NCBI GenBank assembly: GCA_025449115.1
Contig: JAHLKC010000093.1
Coordinates: forward strand, 62,001 to 126,000
DNA from: Chytridium lagenaria
Taxonomy: Eukaryota > Chytridiomycota > Chytridiomycetes > Chytridiales > Chytridiaceae
Length of the DNA stretch: 64,000 bases
Direction of reading: 5' to 3'
The notes under the pieces: generated by a model
The model's database searches: none
Told to the model about the DNA's origin: nothing
The model's input: the letters and a program-made list of their open reading frames with translations, nothing else
Position numbers and translations under genes: made by a program
Shown: positions 10,901-22,487 of the stretch, piece by piece
Layout: each line of letters starts with the position of its first letter
Numbering within the stretch: position 1 is the first letter of the stretch

Positions 10901-11599
10901 AAATGGTTTGGCGTGTCTCGAATAAGTGATTTGACAATGGGTGGAACGCCAAAGGGTGATGATGATGACGAGTCTTGACTTTGGAACAACATTCACAAAG
11001 CTCTTCTTCTTTCTGGCTGGATTCGGACAACACCATCGTCAATAGACAATTCCTCTTCCTCACCGATCTTCCTCCTCGCCATCGACCAAATATCTCAATG
11101 TCAAGGGGTTTTGGGACCGATGAAACTCCCTTTCGGCAATTTCCGCATTCTTCGCATCTCCATGACGGCTGCTTGATCCACTCCTCCACAAGCACATTGA
11201 GGTCTTTAACCCAAGTCGGCTTCACCTGATGGTGCAGCAAGTCAGGGCTTATAGCTGCTTCACCAGGTGATCGAAACGCAGCTGACATCCCATCTTTCGG
11301 AAGGAGAATCGCATCAATAACGTCTGTCATGAGCGACTCCAACTGTTTCCTTTGTGTGAACCCATTAACTTTTTCGTCGCTGATGGTGCCGTCGTCTGAT
11401 AAAATGGCGGGTTCATCTTCCTTCGAAAGGAGGAGGTCCTTCTTCATGACAAGGGTGATCCAGTCTTTGAGGGCGGGGGAAAGGCCAGGTGCGGGTTGCT
11501 TCATTTCTCGATGGATGGTGTCTCGGTCGAGTTTGAAACGTTGATTTCTTCGATGGACTGCAGACGCAGGAGAAGGTTCTTGACATCGATGGTGTCCAT
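7986..11599 (-). CDS. Large coiled-coil protein with C-terminal zinc-knuckle-like motif
   Basis: I read the minus-strand frames between 11599 and 7986 as one gene of about 1150 residues broken by several single-base frame changes. N-terminus: MDTIDVKNLLLRLQSIEEIN, then MKQPAPGLSPALKDWITLVM and a CxxC cluster (WRCEECGNCRKG) near residue 170. Middle: charged helices (RGINEKLRRLAGIQVALRKS, GKREEDYLSYLRNWI). Then Lys-rich tracts (GGKKKKPKKKKSKAK, at about 9690), a long Ala/Pro/Ser/Thr linker, a coiled coil (LGELNALREENKLLYQQ) and a Pro/Gly-rich region. The end is MRCGNCGDSGMKVG plus, after an intron, YCDKKDHLSDACPSFA, which fits a CCHC-type knuckle. RNA or nucleic-acid binding is inferred from the knuckle and basic tracts; the family is not recognised. 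Confidence 0.5.
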
Positions 11600-12069
11600 T
11601 TTTCTTGTTTGGCGGTAGACTTGAGAGTTATACTTTGCACTGTGTAGTGTGTTGATGCCGTCTCTTACGACTCTTTTGGGATTGGAGGTAGTAGTGCTGG
11701 CGTTGGTGTGCGCAAGTAGGTGCGTGTTGTGTGAGGCGAGCTTGTGCGTGGGGGTGGAAGCAAATATAATGTAGACCGTGTGAGTTGATTGTGTGCAAAG
11801 GAAGAAATGAAGCCTCAAGGGAGTCCGACCAAAAAACTGTCACTTGAAAAAAAAAATGAAAAAAAAAGGAGAACGCTTGTCACATTCGACTCAGTTGCCC
11901 GTCAATGCTGTAATGCTAGGTGCAACGAAGCATCGAGGATCCAGCCATTTTTTAAAGAATCTAATGCCTGGAGAGTAGTCAACATCAATCTGCGCGTGTT
12001 TATTATATAGTCCGACGCGATTATCAAATGCATAAGATCATACTTGACGGATCAGTCGCAATTGTGGGC

Positions 12070-12151
12070 AATTCGCCTTCGCTCTTCAACATTGACATGA
12101 AGAGCTTGAGGAATTCGCCTTCGCTCTTCACATTGACATGAAGAGCTGAGG
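12070..12151. repeat. Imperfect 41-base tandem duplication
   Basis: Two adjacent copies: 12070-12111 (42 bases) and 12112-12151 (40 bases), each beginning AATTCGCCTTCGCTCTTC and ending GAGG. They differ by two single-base deletions. The unit contains a small inverted pair (GCTCTTCA/TGAAGAGC) that can form a hairpin. It lies about 110-190 bases upstream of the acyltransferase ATG, between divergent genes, so it could be a regulatory duplication. Confidence 0.8.
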
Positions 12152-12263
12152 AATGGGCAAGGGATTGTCTCCGTCGAGGCGACAAGCAGCTTGGCTTTGG
12201 CACTAGCACCGAAAAGCTTTCACGTGCAGAAAAACACCGACTTTCAATTTTTCGACTCAAAGA

Positions 12264-14210
12264 ATGGATCCTGCCCCTCCGCCTCTCCTCCGTTATCTGG
12301 TTGACCAGACGGGCATTGGAGTCAACACTCTTCGTGCAGCTGGTAAGAATCTTTGATGGTTGACCATCCACCTGTGTTTTGAAGGTGGTATCTTTTACCA
12401 CCTAATTCACTCCGTTACTTTGATTTCAACAACAGTTGTCCTCGCTGCCTCTCTCCCTCTCTCTATCATCTGCTCCCTCCTCCCCGCTTCCCCCACTGCA
12501 TCCCACCGCCACCTCCTCTCCGTCATCAGCACATCCGTGTGTTATGCGCGTTCGTGGATCCACAGATGGTCGGACAACTCCTGGTGTCTGCCCTCGCAAC
12601 CTACTTTTTGGTGACCTCGGCACCTGGAAGCCTTTGGACACCGGTCACAGTGTCGTTTTTAGCAATATTACATTTAAGCGCTTAGTAAGTTACTGTAATC
12701 CTTTTTGTTGTAGACTAATGACGGTGCCCTAAGCTACTTTTAAACTTATAGACATACTAACGTTTTCTAGTCTTTTTTACACGCAGATCATATATCCCAC
12801 CATCTCTGATGTGTCGGCTCCCCTAATGTTGATGGCTATTAAGCTCTCGACTTTATCATGGGCCATTTACGACGGGACTCTGCCTGAAGAGGTGATTACT
12901 TGCTTGTTTCTTCTGGCTTCGCTTTCAATGTCCTTCTCAATGCTTAGCTGATCTTGATTTTCCTTAAGCAACTCTCGCCTGGCCAGAAAAGTAGGGCTGT
13001 CAAAGAGACACCCAAACTCCTCGAATTCCTCGGTATACCTTCTTTTCGGTGGATTCTTAGTTGGACCCGCCATTGAGTTTTCTGATTACCGGAGGTTTAC
13101 GAAGGGAGAGGTGGAATTTCTCCAAAATATGCATTCTATTCTATAATAGGCGCCTTATGATAAAGCACCATCGTCTGGGATTCCGTCCATGAAAACCTTG
13201 TTTTTAGGACTGCTGTGTTTTGGTCTTCACATGAGTTTTGTAGATTCCTGGAGTCACAAATTTGCGGCCACCGATGCGTTCTTAGGCAGACCTTTCCTTT
13301 TCAGGTTTTAAGACTTTTTCATACTAAACTTAAGATTGTGATTTTTAACATGTTTAATGCGATAGACTCTTTTACCTTCAAGTCGCGGATTAATTATGCG
13401 CTGCAAATATTACGGCGCCTGGAAAGTCTCCGAGGGCATCTGCATCCTCTCCGGAATCGGATATCGAGGCCGGGACCCAACGAACCCTAACGTTCATCTT
13501 TTCAATCGTTACGAGAATGTAAATATTCTGGAATTAGAGACCGCACAATCTCCTAGAGCCTTTATTGGATCATGGAACATTCTCACGAACCAGTGGTTGA
13601 GAAATGCGTATATAATCGCCTTGTCACGATCGGAAATGGAACCCCTCCCTTGCTTCGCTGGTGACGTGGGCAGCATCGGCCCTTTGGCATGGATTTGTGA
13701 GATTTTTACATTTTTTTTACTTTATCTTTCCTAACACTAGGCTTGGCTGACTGACACCATTTTTTAGACCCTGGATACTATATCACCTTTCTCTCTGGAG
13801 CCCTTTTAACCGCCACAGGTATCACTCTTCGCCGCAATCTCGTCCTCTCGTCACTGGCCGCTCCACCCTCCGTCACGTCAAACCTGTCTACGACATTCTC
13901 GGCTGGCTCATGACCCAACCGCTATGAACTACATCTGCGCCCCCTTCCCCATGTACTTCCTTGCAGGCGGCGTGAAGGTCCTGGCATCCGTGTATTACAT
14001 TTTCACGTCGTCATGTTGTTCTTCCTTGTTGGGTTTGGAGTCAAGGCGTTAGGGTTAAGAGGGCTGTTAGGGCGCTGGGAAGGAGCGTCGGGGCTGAGTT
14101 TGAAGACGGCCATCGCGGTTGGGAAGAGGGGTCGAATGGGCTTTGAAGGCTTCGCCGGCCCCTATTTTGGCGTCGCCAAGTGGGGCGCGGCTTCGGCTGC
14201 AAAACAGTGA
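12264..14210 (+). CDS. ALE1: MBOAT lysophospholipid acyltransferase (ALE1/LPT1-like)
   Basis: Transfers an acyl chain from acyl-CoA to lysophospholipids in the ER membrane (Lands cycle). Exon 1 at 12264 reads MDPAPPPLLRYLVDQTGIGV. Exon 2 gives membrane segments (VVLAASLPLSIICSLLPA). Later exons carry the family blocks SAPLMLMAIKLSTLSWAIYD, FGGFLVGPAIEFSDYRRF, KYYGAWKVSEGICILSG, FIGSWNILTNQWLRN and ASALWHGF with the catalytic His. Then PGYYITFLSGALLT, PFPMYFLAGGVKVLASVYYI and a C-terminus ending GVAKWGAASAAKQ. These match fungal Ale1 in order. At least five introns are present. Single-base frame changes are needed near 12550, 13030, 13600, 13670, 13890 and 13990, so the reading frame as printed is broken, but the motif set is complete. 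Confidence 0.9.
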
Positions 14211-14982
14211 TTTTCTATGTATGAATATCTCACGTTGTTTTGGGTAGGCGCAGGTTTGGTTTCTTACTTCTATCTCGATGTTTTTGAACAAGTTTTTGCA
14301 ATAAGGCGTTATTTTGCCTTTTCGAAACTTCCTCCCCCACTTCTTCTTAATGTGTTCTTCCCGTAATTTTTAGGGCTTTTTTTTCCCTTGACCACTTTTT
14401 TCTCTTGTTTTTGTGGTGGATGTAATTTGGAATGTCCCAGATACTATTTAAAAGCAAATTAGTATTTGTTTAACGAAATAGCCGTCCGCATCCATTTTGG
14501 TTTACATTCTGGCCTAAGGTGTGCTTTGGTTTTAGATTCCCGCAAGCTCAGGATCGTCTTCGAGCCATTTATGGTTGCAAATCCCGTGGCTTGAAGATGG
14601 CAGAGGTTGTTGACTTCTGACAATTCCTGACAATTCTTCCAGGCTGTCAACCATCCGCTCTGTCTGCCTTCATCTCGTAAGTGCATCGTTCTGCCTGAAC
14701 GCCCATCGCTCACCAGCATCCAATTTATAGATTTATCAAACTACCATTGTGGTATTTGCATCATCTCTCTGTCAAATACACTCGTTTATTGCAATTTTAT
14801 TTAGCGGCAGTTGAGTTCGAGGGTTGAGAGCAGTGAAGAGTTTAACAGTGAACTGTGGAGACCGTTCACTTAAGTCGGCTGGATTTCAAGCTTTGTACGA
14901 TTAGTATCTCAGCTTTACTGCTTCTGCAACGTTACTAGAAAGCACTGCCTTCAACACGTCTATAGTTAATCATACAACAGCC
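14211..14982. other. Intergenic region
   Basis: 3' region of the acyltransferase and promoter of the kinase gene. T-rich stretches at 14350-14412 follow the stop codon. The last 60 bases before 14983 are a C/A-rich leader. A minus-strand open frame (14719-14459) shows no domain. Nothing else seen. Confidence 0.5.
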
Positions 14983-17900
14983 ATGGCCGACGCAACGCCT
15001 CCTCCGATTCAAGCCCCATCACCAGCTTCAATGGCTGCATCTCACCCGCAAAGCCTTCCACTCGACCGCGGCCTGTAAAACACGCCACCTTCTGGTCAGC
15101 AGCCGCCCGTTTCGCCCAATCCTTCTGCTGAGCATGGTTCTCCTCAAAGGCAACAGCAGGGTGATACTACACCAAAGGGAGCCAGCTCATCCGAGGACTA
15201 CTCAGGCAGCATCGAATGGGAGCCAGAGGATTGGACCATATGTTCTTGGAAAGACTCTGGGGGTCGGGAGTACAGGTGAGGCTGGCAGTATGGGCCACAC
15301 GACGCCGGAGGTGTTATGATGATGCCCGAGGGTACTAGGAGGGCATTGAAAGTATCGAGTTGAAAAAATGATTGGGGGCGAGACACTGAACGTTAATGGC
15401 CGAAGCTGTTGGTACATTTTTCAATGAGAATGGGAACAAAAATTAATACGAGCATTCGCCGACCAGTTTAATAACTTTCAGTAGAAACTTGCATCAAGAG
15501 TCGCTCTAGGATCCCGCAACAACTTTTTTTTTCGCGTCATCTTATACTAAATTTTCACTTAAAAAAAGGGCGAGTCAAGCTTGGCATACACATGGAACGA
15601 ACCAAAGAGTTGCCATCAAGATCATATCCAAAGATTCCCTGTCAAGTAGCGACGATCCGGCGACGCAAACCTTTCTGCAGAGAAAAACAGGCTTGAACAA
15701 AAAGATTGAGAGGGAGATTACTATCATGAAGTTAATCCAGCATCCCAACATTATGCAGCTGGTATGATGTTTATGAGACCGAGAAGGAATTGTAAGTATA
15801 AATACTTTAAATCTAAGGTTTAACAAAAATAACCTTTTCGTTATAGGTTTCTCATTCTGGAGCATGTGGAGGGTGGTGAGCTTTTCGATTACTTAGTAAA
15901 GAGAGGGAGACTTCTAGAAGACGAGGCTTTGCAGTTTTTTCAGCAGATTGTTTACGGAGTCGACTTTTGTCATAGGCATCTGATTTGGTAGGAATCATTT
16001 CGTAACTAAGCCCTGGCGCTGATGTTTTACTACCTATTTCAATGAAAATCCAATTTATAATGTATAGTCACCGTGATTTAAAGCCCGAGGTTCGTATTTT
16101 CCCACTCTATACTCCATGGTCTTGCCCAAACTAACAACTACGCAGAACCTCCTTCTTGACAAAGACCGTAATGTCAAAATCGCCGATTTTGGTATGGCCA
16201 GCTTACAAGTCACCGGCAAAATGCTTGAAACCTCATGTGGATCACCTCATTATGCCAGTCCGGAGATCATCAAGGGCATCAAGTATGATGGTCCTCTGCG
16301 GACTTATGGAGTTGTGGGTTATCTTGTATGCGTTGTTGACGGGGAACCTTCCATTTGATGATGAGAACATTAGAGGCTGCTGAGCAAGGTATGGTCATCA
16401 ACAAATTTTGTTATGTAGTGTTATTGACTTACTTTGTTATATTTTGCCAGGTTAAATCTGGAATGTATTTTATCCCCAGAACATGTCAGCCCTATGGCTC
16501 GGGACTTAATCAAACGCATGCTCGTAGTCGACCCCATCAACCGTATTACTATGGCAGAAGTGATGAAACATCCATGGTTCCTCTCTCGAACTCCCGCCAA
16601 CCTTACCCAACTCACCCAACTCACCATCAACTACGAAACCGCACTCGCATTTGCCATGAACAACGCGAACCTTATTGACCGTGAGGTCGTGTCATCCCTC
16701 CAACTTTTGGGGTGGGGTGACGAAGAGGACCTTATGACTCTTCTCACGGCTCCAGGCACATCCATGGAAAAAGTTTTCTACGGACTGCTCTGTCAACGCA
16801 GATGGAGTATTTTGAGAATTACGATATTTCACGTATGTCGGAATGGGATATTGAGGGGGGACCGAGACGGCGGGCCGATTCATACGCATCACTTTACGCA
16901 GACAGATCAGGAGGTTCACGCCACGATTTATTCCGAGCGGACGCCTGTCTCGCTTCGCCATCTGTCGACACTTTCCCCATCAATGCCGTTGGTCGTAGCG
17001 CAACTGTAATACAATCCTCCACAGGGAACCAAGAAGCTCTTCGCTCCATTGTCGTCGAAGTGCGATGAACTGATGACGCGTCGAAGCGCCGAAGAGTTGA
17101 GGAGTGGGAGTGGGAAGGAAGCGTCGATTGATACAAGGAAGAGTTTGGAGACGTTAAACTCGGGACATGAGAAGGGTCCTTCGGAGGCTTCGGGCGTCCC
17201 TTCTTCGCATCGACAGGATAAGGCGTTGCAGAATCAATCAAGGAGGGTCGTGAGTGAATCTGCCGGCAGAATAAAGTAGGTGTAATCTTTTGCTGCCAAA
17301 GCTAACGGACATTTTAGGATCGCACCTAATGCAGCGAAATTCAACGACGCTCATGTTCGGTTGAACAGCCCACTTGCTGCACCTTCTATCAACTTTTTTC
17401 GAGGAAGATGGTTCAGTTTCTAAAGATAGTGTTCCAGCAGCATCCTCACCATCCCTTCAACCCTATCCCGTCCAGCCTCTCCTCGCAGAAAAGACAACCT
17501 CCAAGATGAAGTCGAGGCTCACGAAGAAGATTCATCTCTTCAACCTTCCCAACAACAACGCCATGCAAGGCTTCAGCAAGCCTTATCTTCAACGTCCGTT
17601 GACTCCCCCGCGCAATCTCCAACGCCGCGTGGCCCAAAAACCCTTATTGACCCAAAACGAAAACTCACCATCAACACACAAGCTTCGTCGGAAGCTTTAT
17701 CACTGTGGTCGACAGTGGTGTCTCCGAGAGCCCTCGTTTTCATCGCAAGAAAGGTAATTAGCTCCTAAAATAGATTTATTAACGATTACAAAGGCACAGA
17801 TACCGTCCCTCAAACTCCAACCCTCACATCAACACCTAAGCGCAGTTGGTTTGCAAATCTCTTTAAACTTTAACCTGAAGTCGTTACCTTCCAAACCACA

Positions 17901-18448
17901 ACTCGACGCGCCCTCGCGGCTACCGTCGATCTCATCGTCAAAGTCCTCCGTGACAATGATGTCCGGTTCCAAACCAGGAAGGAGGGCGTTTTAAATGTAA
18001 ATACGATGGTGTTGCGGCGCCGAGCTCAACGAACATCATGGGAATGGGGACGTTGTCAAATCAACCTTCCGCAGTCCAGCTCTTGCCACCTCCGACGAAT
18101 TCCGCGGGAACTTCACCGCAGAGTCCATCTATCTTAAACGATGCGAATACTGGAGAGCCGGTGAGCCTCTAAAACTTTAAAAATAACTCCTGACGTATCC
18201 GCTTAGTCTCAGCAGGCTCCAACTCTCAAGAGTGTGAAATTTAAAATTGATATCCTTCAATCAGATTCTGCATATGACAACGGAATCTACAAGATCCAAA
18301 TGACGCAACAGCAAGGTAATAAATATCTTCTCTATTAACTTTCGCTTACTTTTAAACAAAAGGCGCCTTCTCAACCTTCCAAATCGTCACAAAGCGATTA
18401 AAGGATTCCTGGGAAATTTTAGAAAAGTCACAGGTCGCGGCAAAGTAA
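14983..18448 (+). CDS. Ser/Thr protein kinase, Gin4/Hsl1/SAD (Nim1-related) type with KA1-like tail
   Basis: An AMPK-related kinase of the class that couples septins and cell-cycle entry in fungi. The ATG at 14983 opens a Pro/Ser/Gln-rich head. The kinase domain begins [17 protein letters not shown]; a 290-base intron splits the glycine loop and rejoins as GRVKLGIH. Then VAIKIISKD (catalytic Lys), [46 protein letters not shown] and [12 protein letters not shown], with activation-loop Thr in METSCGSP style (LETSCGSP). Next come [17 protein letters not shown] and a UBA-like segment ([21 protein letters not shown]). A long Ser-rich linker leads to SWFANLFNFKPE-like residues near 17850 and a final segment [20 protein letters not shown] ... 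KRLKDSWEI, consistent with a membrane-binding KA1 domain. Several introns and frame changes; stop at 18446-18448. The SAD versus Gin4 assignment is not resolved. Confidence 0.85.
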
Positions 18449-18788
18449 TATATAATTCTTTTTTGGTTTATAAGCCTGGGTACATCGAACGGCACATTTC
18501 GCGGAACGTAATTATAATAAAAATAAATTAGATTGACGATACGGTTTAATCTTTTTATGTGAGAGAAAATAGGAGCGAAATATTTTTATGTTCTTTTTTA
18601 AAAAAGCATTAGATGGAAGAACGAACAAAATCTCCCGTATCCTCTCATCATTTTTCCTCACTTAAGTCTGGTATAGCCCGACTCATTTTTTCCGTCAACC
18701 CCAGATTTGAGAGTGAACCGGTTATATATAATAGCTTAATATGATCTCAACCAAGTAATTTTGTATTTCAGCCAAACAAAAAAGCAAC
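18449..18788. other. Convergent intergenic region
   Basis: AT-rich DNA between the stop codons of the kinase (+) and the F-box-like gene (-). Poly(A)-type AATAAA strings occur at 18518-18528 (plus). No gene seen. Confidence 0.5.
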
Positions 18789-20295
18789 TTAATTCGCATA
18801 TCCCCACATCCCCGGCTCAAAAACGGGGCCATGGGGATAGTAGGAATTCCTCTTCGTATATGGTATTTTCCCATCCTTCACACTATCATATTCATCCCCC
18901 ATTATCATCTTCTCACACTTCTCCTCCTCCGCAAAAAACCCAGCCCAAAACACGTAAAACCGTTTTAGGCCTTTCCCTTTCAACGGTAAGCACCTTTTCA
19001 TCACATCCCTATACATGCTCAGCTCACCCTCGACTACAGGATCATCACGTGTAGTATGCGCCGAGTATTCAAGAAAAGATTCGAACCATTCCGAACGGTC
19101 GATCGAAAGATGCAGTCTCGGAAGATCCATGTTATCGGCAATAAATTGCATACACTCCCCTAACGCGTCGCGAAACGTCTCATCCTTTTCTCCTAGATCT
19201 TCGAAGATGCCGATGTCCAAAGCGCGGATATATTTAAGAAGATGGGGAGGGACGCTTTTGAAAAAGTCGAGAAACTCCCGGGGGTGGTCACCAGTGAGGA
19301 AGATGCGGTTTTCTCGAAACAAGACGATCAAAGCGTCTTCACGGATTTCACGAGATGCGAGGAATAGACCGAACGGAAAATACTTTGGGCATTTGCATGT
19401 GGTTGAAAAGGAGCATGCGGTTGCAAATGAGAATCCTGACGAGCAACAGCATATTTGACGTCGAGCACGTTTCACCCATTTGGATTTGCACGTTGACACG
19501 GCAAATGGGGTGCATTCTACACAGCAGCCTGATGTGCTGAGATGAGACCGAGGTATCATGACGCCATTCTTTAACTCGATACCACGGTCCCCCTTTTCGC
19601 TTTTTGAAACCAGATCTGTAAAGGAAAAAAATCTTCTGGCGAACATGAGAGGGAAGGTCCAGCAGGGGAAACACGCCAGGACGTTGCTTTTCGTTGATGT
19701 AGTGGTTGACGAATTCTTTTGCGATGCTGCGGAAAAACTTGCTTTGTTTTTCTTTAAGGCTCATGGATAAGTTTATGTTTGGTCGTTGTGAGAGGCTTAT
19801 GGATATGCTCTTGAGGTGGGATATCCGCGACTTGAGAATGCGGGTGAACGGTTCCGGGTCTGGTACCGATGAAAGTTCGCATTTGAGTGTCAGGTGGAGG
19901 TTGGCACATTGAAGATGAGTTGAGACAAAGTCTCCAAATGCTTCAACATTTTTAACAAAAGGACCATCCGGCTCAAGGTCATCGATGGTTCCGAAATCAA
20001 CCAAAAGTCGGTTGATATGTTTTAGAGATGACGACGGCAAACCCTCAATCCATTTACGGTCAGAAGTCCAGTTTTTGATGGTGAACAGGTTTGAGCCATA
20101 CAGCACGGAGATAGCATCTCTGTGGAGCACCTTGTTTATATGTAATAGTGCGATCGGTATGGGTTTGCATATGCAAGTTGCACTGGAGAAGGAAACGGCT
20201 TTTGCAAGGCGGTTGGCCTCATCTGTAACGTCGATTGAACAAGCACGGGTGAGGCCGGCTAGGCTGAGGATGTATTGGGGGAGCGTTTGAAGCAT
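18789..20295 (-). CDS. F-box-like protein with duplicated module
   Basis: The ATG at 20295 starts a 315-codon frame; a frame change around 19450 carries it on to a stop at 18789, for about 500 residues. A motif like the short fungal F-box (LLDLPSHVRQKIFFLYRSG) sits in the middle. Two comparable modules are visible. The first reads PIPIALLHINKVLHRDAISV, LYGSNLFTI and SLKHINRLLVDFG. The second reads PFGLFLASREIREDALIVLF, RENRIFLTG and LKYIRALDIGIF. Such proteins usually act as substrate receptors of SCF ubiquitin ligases, or belong to large fungal families with no known partner. No leucine-rich repeats are obvious. Role inferred from motif only. Confidence 0.6.
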
Positions 20296-20612
20296 ATATT
20301 TTTTATGAATTATTTTTCATAGACTTCTGCGTTAATGGTTAAAGCGTAATGGTTAAAGCGTTACTGTATTGCCACAAGAAACGACGGGGAATAATGCGAG
20401 TGTGCAGATAAAATCCTCCAAGCCCATAAAACTACAAAGAAAAAAAGGATACGACCATCAACGCTTTTGATGAATCAGAATATGCGAACATAGAAAGGGG
20501 GAAAAAGAAAAAGAAACAGAAGCCTGAAAGCGTATATCAATCCACACGATCAAGGATGATAACAGAAAGGTAAAAATATCACCATAACCCCACCAAAAAA
20601 ACTTGTTAACAA
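20296..20612. other. Intergenic region
   Basis: Contains the F-box-like gene's promoter side and the Derlin 3' end. A 14-base direct repeat, TGGTTAAAGCGTAA/TGGTTAAAGCGTTA, lies at about 20336-20363. No gene seen. Confidence 0.5.
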
Positions 20613-21999
20613 TCAATTACTCCCAGACGCTCCTTCCGAAAACGCTGCTGCCGTCGCTGACCGATCTCTCAACCCAGTCATCGACGGCTTCGAAGCTAAC
20701 GACACAGGCGATGACGACGACGTCCCCGTCTTCTCATCATCCCCTTCCACAAGCGTCCATGCTTCCGACCCCACTTCCCCACCATTCCCACCCACAACCG
20801 GCACCGCACCCGCGTCCCCTCTCCTCCCCAAATCCACTTCCTCCCCAACAGCCCCTCCAGCCTCCCCCGGTGCCCCCGCCTGAGCATATAAATCTCTCAA
20901 CGCCGCATTCGTGACGTCTCCATGCTCCCCCTCAAACCATCTTTTCACAAACCCCGGCGCCCTCAACAACCTCGGTCGATCCCCATTCCCCGTACGAGGC
21001 CACACGTCATCCAAGAAATAATAGACGTGTCCTACACCCATGCCGAGGAGATCACCGGTCGGCCAGACGCCGTTGAGGAGCATCGTGAAGGTGAGGAGAA
21101 CCCAGGGGAGATAGGGGGCCGTGAAGGTGAAGATGCCGAGAAAGGACATGCGGACATATGGGTTGCGACGGGCCCAGATGTATACGAGCATAAAGGTGAG
21201 GGGGGAGGAGAGGAAAGGCATGGTGGTCCAGCGGGACGTGACGAGAGGGGTGATTGCCTAAAACGCACATTAGCATACGCATTTTTTAAAAGTGGGATAC
21301 TTACAATGATGGATGTGCCTCCTAATACAAATAACCAGAAAAAGTCGGCAGTGCGGCCACGGAACGACCCTTCTTCCAACATTCGTGCATATCTTTGCCT
21401 AGTTTACAAACATTCAGCATCCTATCATGAATGGTACATACATATAAACACCCTCAACTTACAGAAAGAACATGTGGAACAAAAAGTCTAACGAAAAGTC
21501 TCCAAAGTACAGGAACGACGTAATAAGTCGCCAGTACTGTCCTGACCGAAACACAAGGTCGAACGAGAAATGCAGTTGCAGTGGATGAACGAGGTCGAGT
21601 TGCTAGTTAAAAAGGATTAGTACACGATAAAAGTGTATATCGTTCGCAGGACTAGAAATGATGTAGTAAGAAGAATCTAGTAACGCTTGTTCATAGCATT
21701 AGCCCTCAAACACATCGGATAAAACCACCTCATACATCCCTATATTCCACTTTTCCCAATCCCCACTCGCTGTCTGTCACTCAAACACTTGAAGCCCATT
21801 TATTTAATCCGGGCTCCCACCCTGGCGTTCAAAACCGAAATCATCTAGTATGCCTCATCCCCACATCCCACATCCCGCATCCAAACTTAAGGCACCACGA
21901 CTATCCCTCACCTGCGCCAATGTAATCACAAACACGGCCGTCAAGAAAAACCCTCGTTATCACCGGAATCTCATAATACCATGCCTCCAACGGTGTCAT
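20613..21999 (-). CDS. Derlin (DER1 family), ER-associated degradation
   Basis: Multi-pass ER membrane protein of the rhomboid pseudoprotease superfamily that helps retrotranslocate misfolded proteins. The start at 21999 gives MTPLEAWYYEIPVITRVF, the Derlin N-terminus. Exons as read: 21999-21912, 21602-21463, 21398-21305, 21257-20613, all with GT...AG borders. Family blocks: GQYWRLITSFLYFGDFSLD, RMLEEGSFRGRTADFFWLF, RNPYVRMSFLGIFTF and GHVYYFLDDVWP. A Gly/Ser-rich cytosolic tail ends SEGASGSN. One extra T in exon 1 (run near 21950) breaks the frame; removing it yields RVFLTAVFVITLAQ, as expected. About 320 residues, a usual Derlin size with a long tail. DPM3, another ER membrane protein, lies immediately upstream on the same strand. 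Confidence 0.92.
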
Positions 22000-22487
22000 G
22001 ACCTCTTTCTTTTCCTCAATATCCCTTCTAACAATGATTTTAAAACCTTCTCCTTCGATGCCTGGAGTGAATGGCAATGCAAAGGAAAGCTTGGAAGAGC
22101 TTGGAAAGACTGCAGGGTAGGAGATGTATGATGGAAGGAAGGAGACGACGCTGTGCCAGCAGGTCTTGGGCGTTCGGTGGTGCAGGTTTTTGGTTATATA
22201 TTTCGTGTTGCCTTTGGATTGGCAGCCACTCCAAATTTTGAAGGTAGCGAAGGGCGACCACCGGCGAAAGTTTACATCAGAAGCAAACGGACAAATAAAT
22301 ATCAACCATGAAGTTGATGTTAAAAAATCCTGTTTTTAATGATCGATACGCATTCCTCCCAAGTCTTTTTGACTGAGGTCATTTATAGGACAAGGGAGCA
22401 GGATGGGTACTTGGTATGCTTCGTGTGGGTCGAAAAGAATGGGACGCCATGAGAGATATTAAAAGATTGTACGCCTTTTTTTTTGTT
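22000..22487. other. Derlin promoter / DPM3 3' region
   Basis: No independent gene is convincing. The minus open frame 22305-21901 is the Derlin first exon extended upstream. A T-run with 8-9 T at 22476-22484 follows the DPM3 stop codon. Confidence 0.5.
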
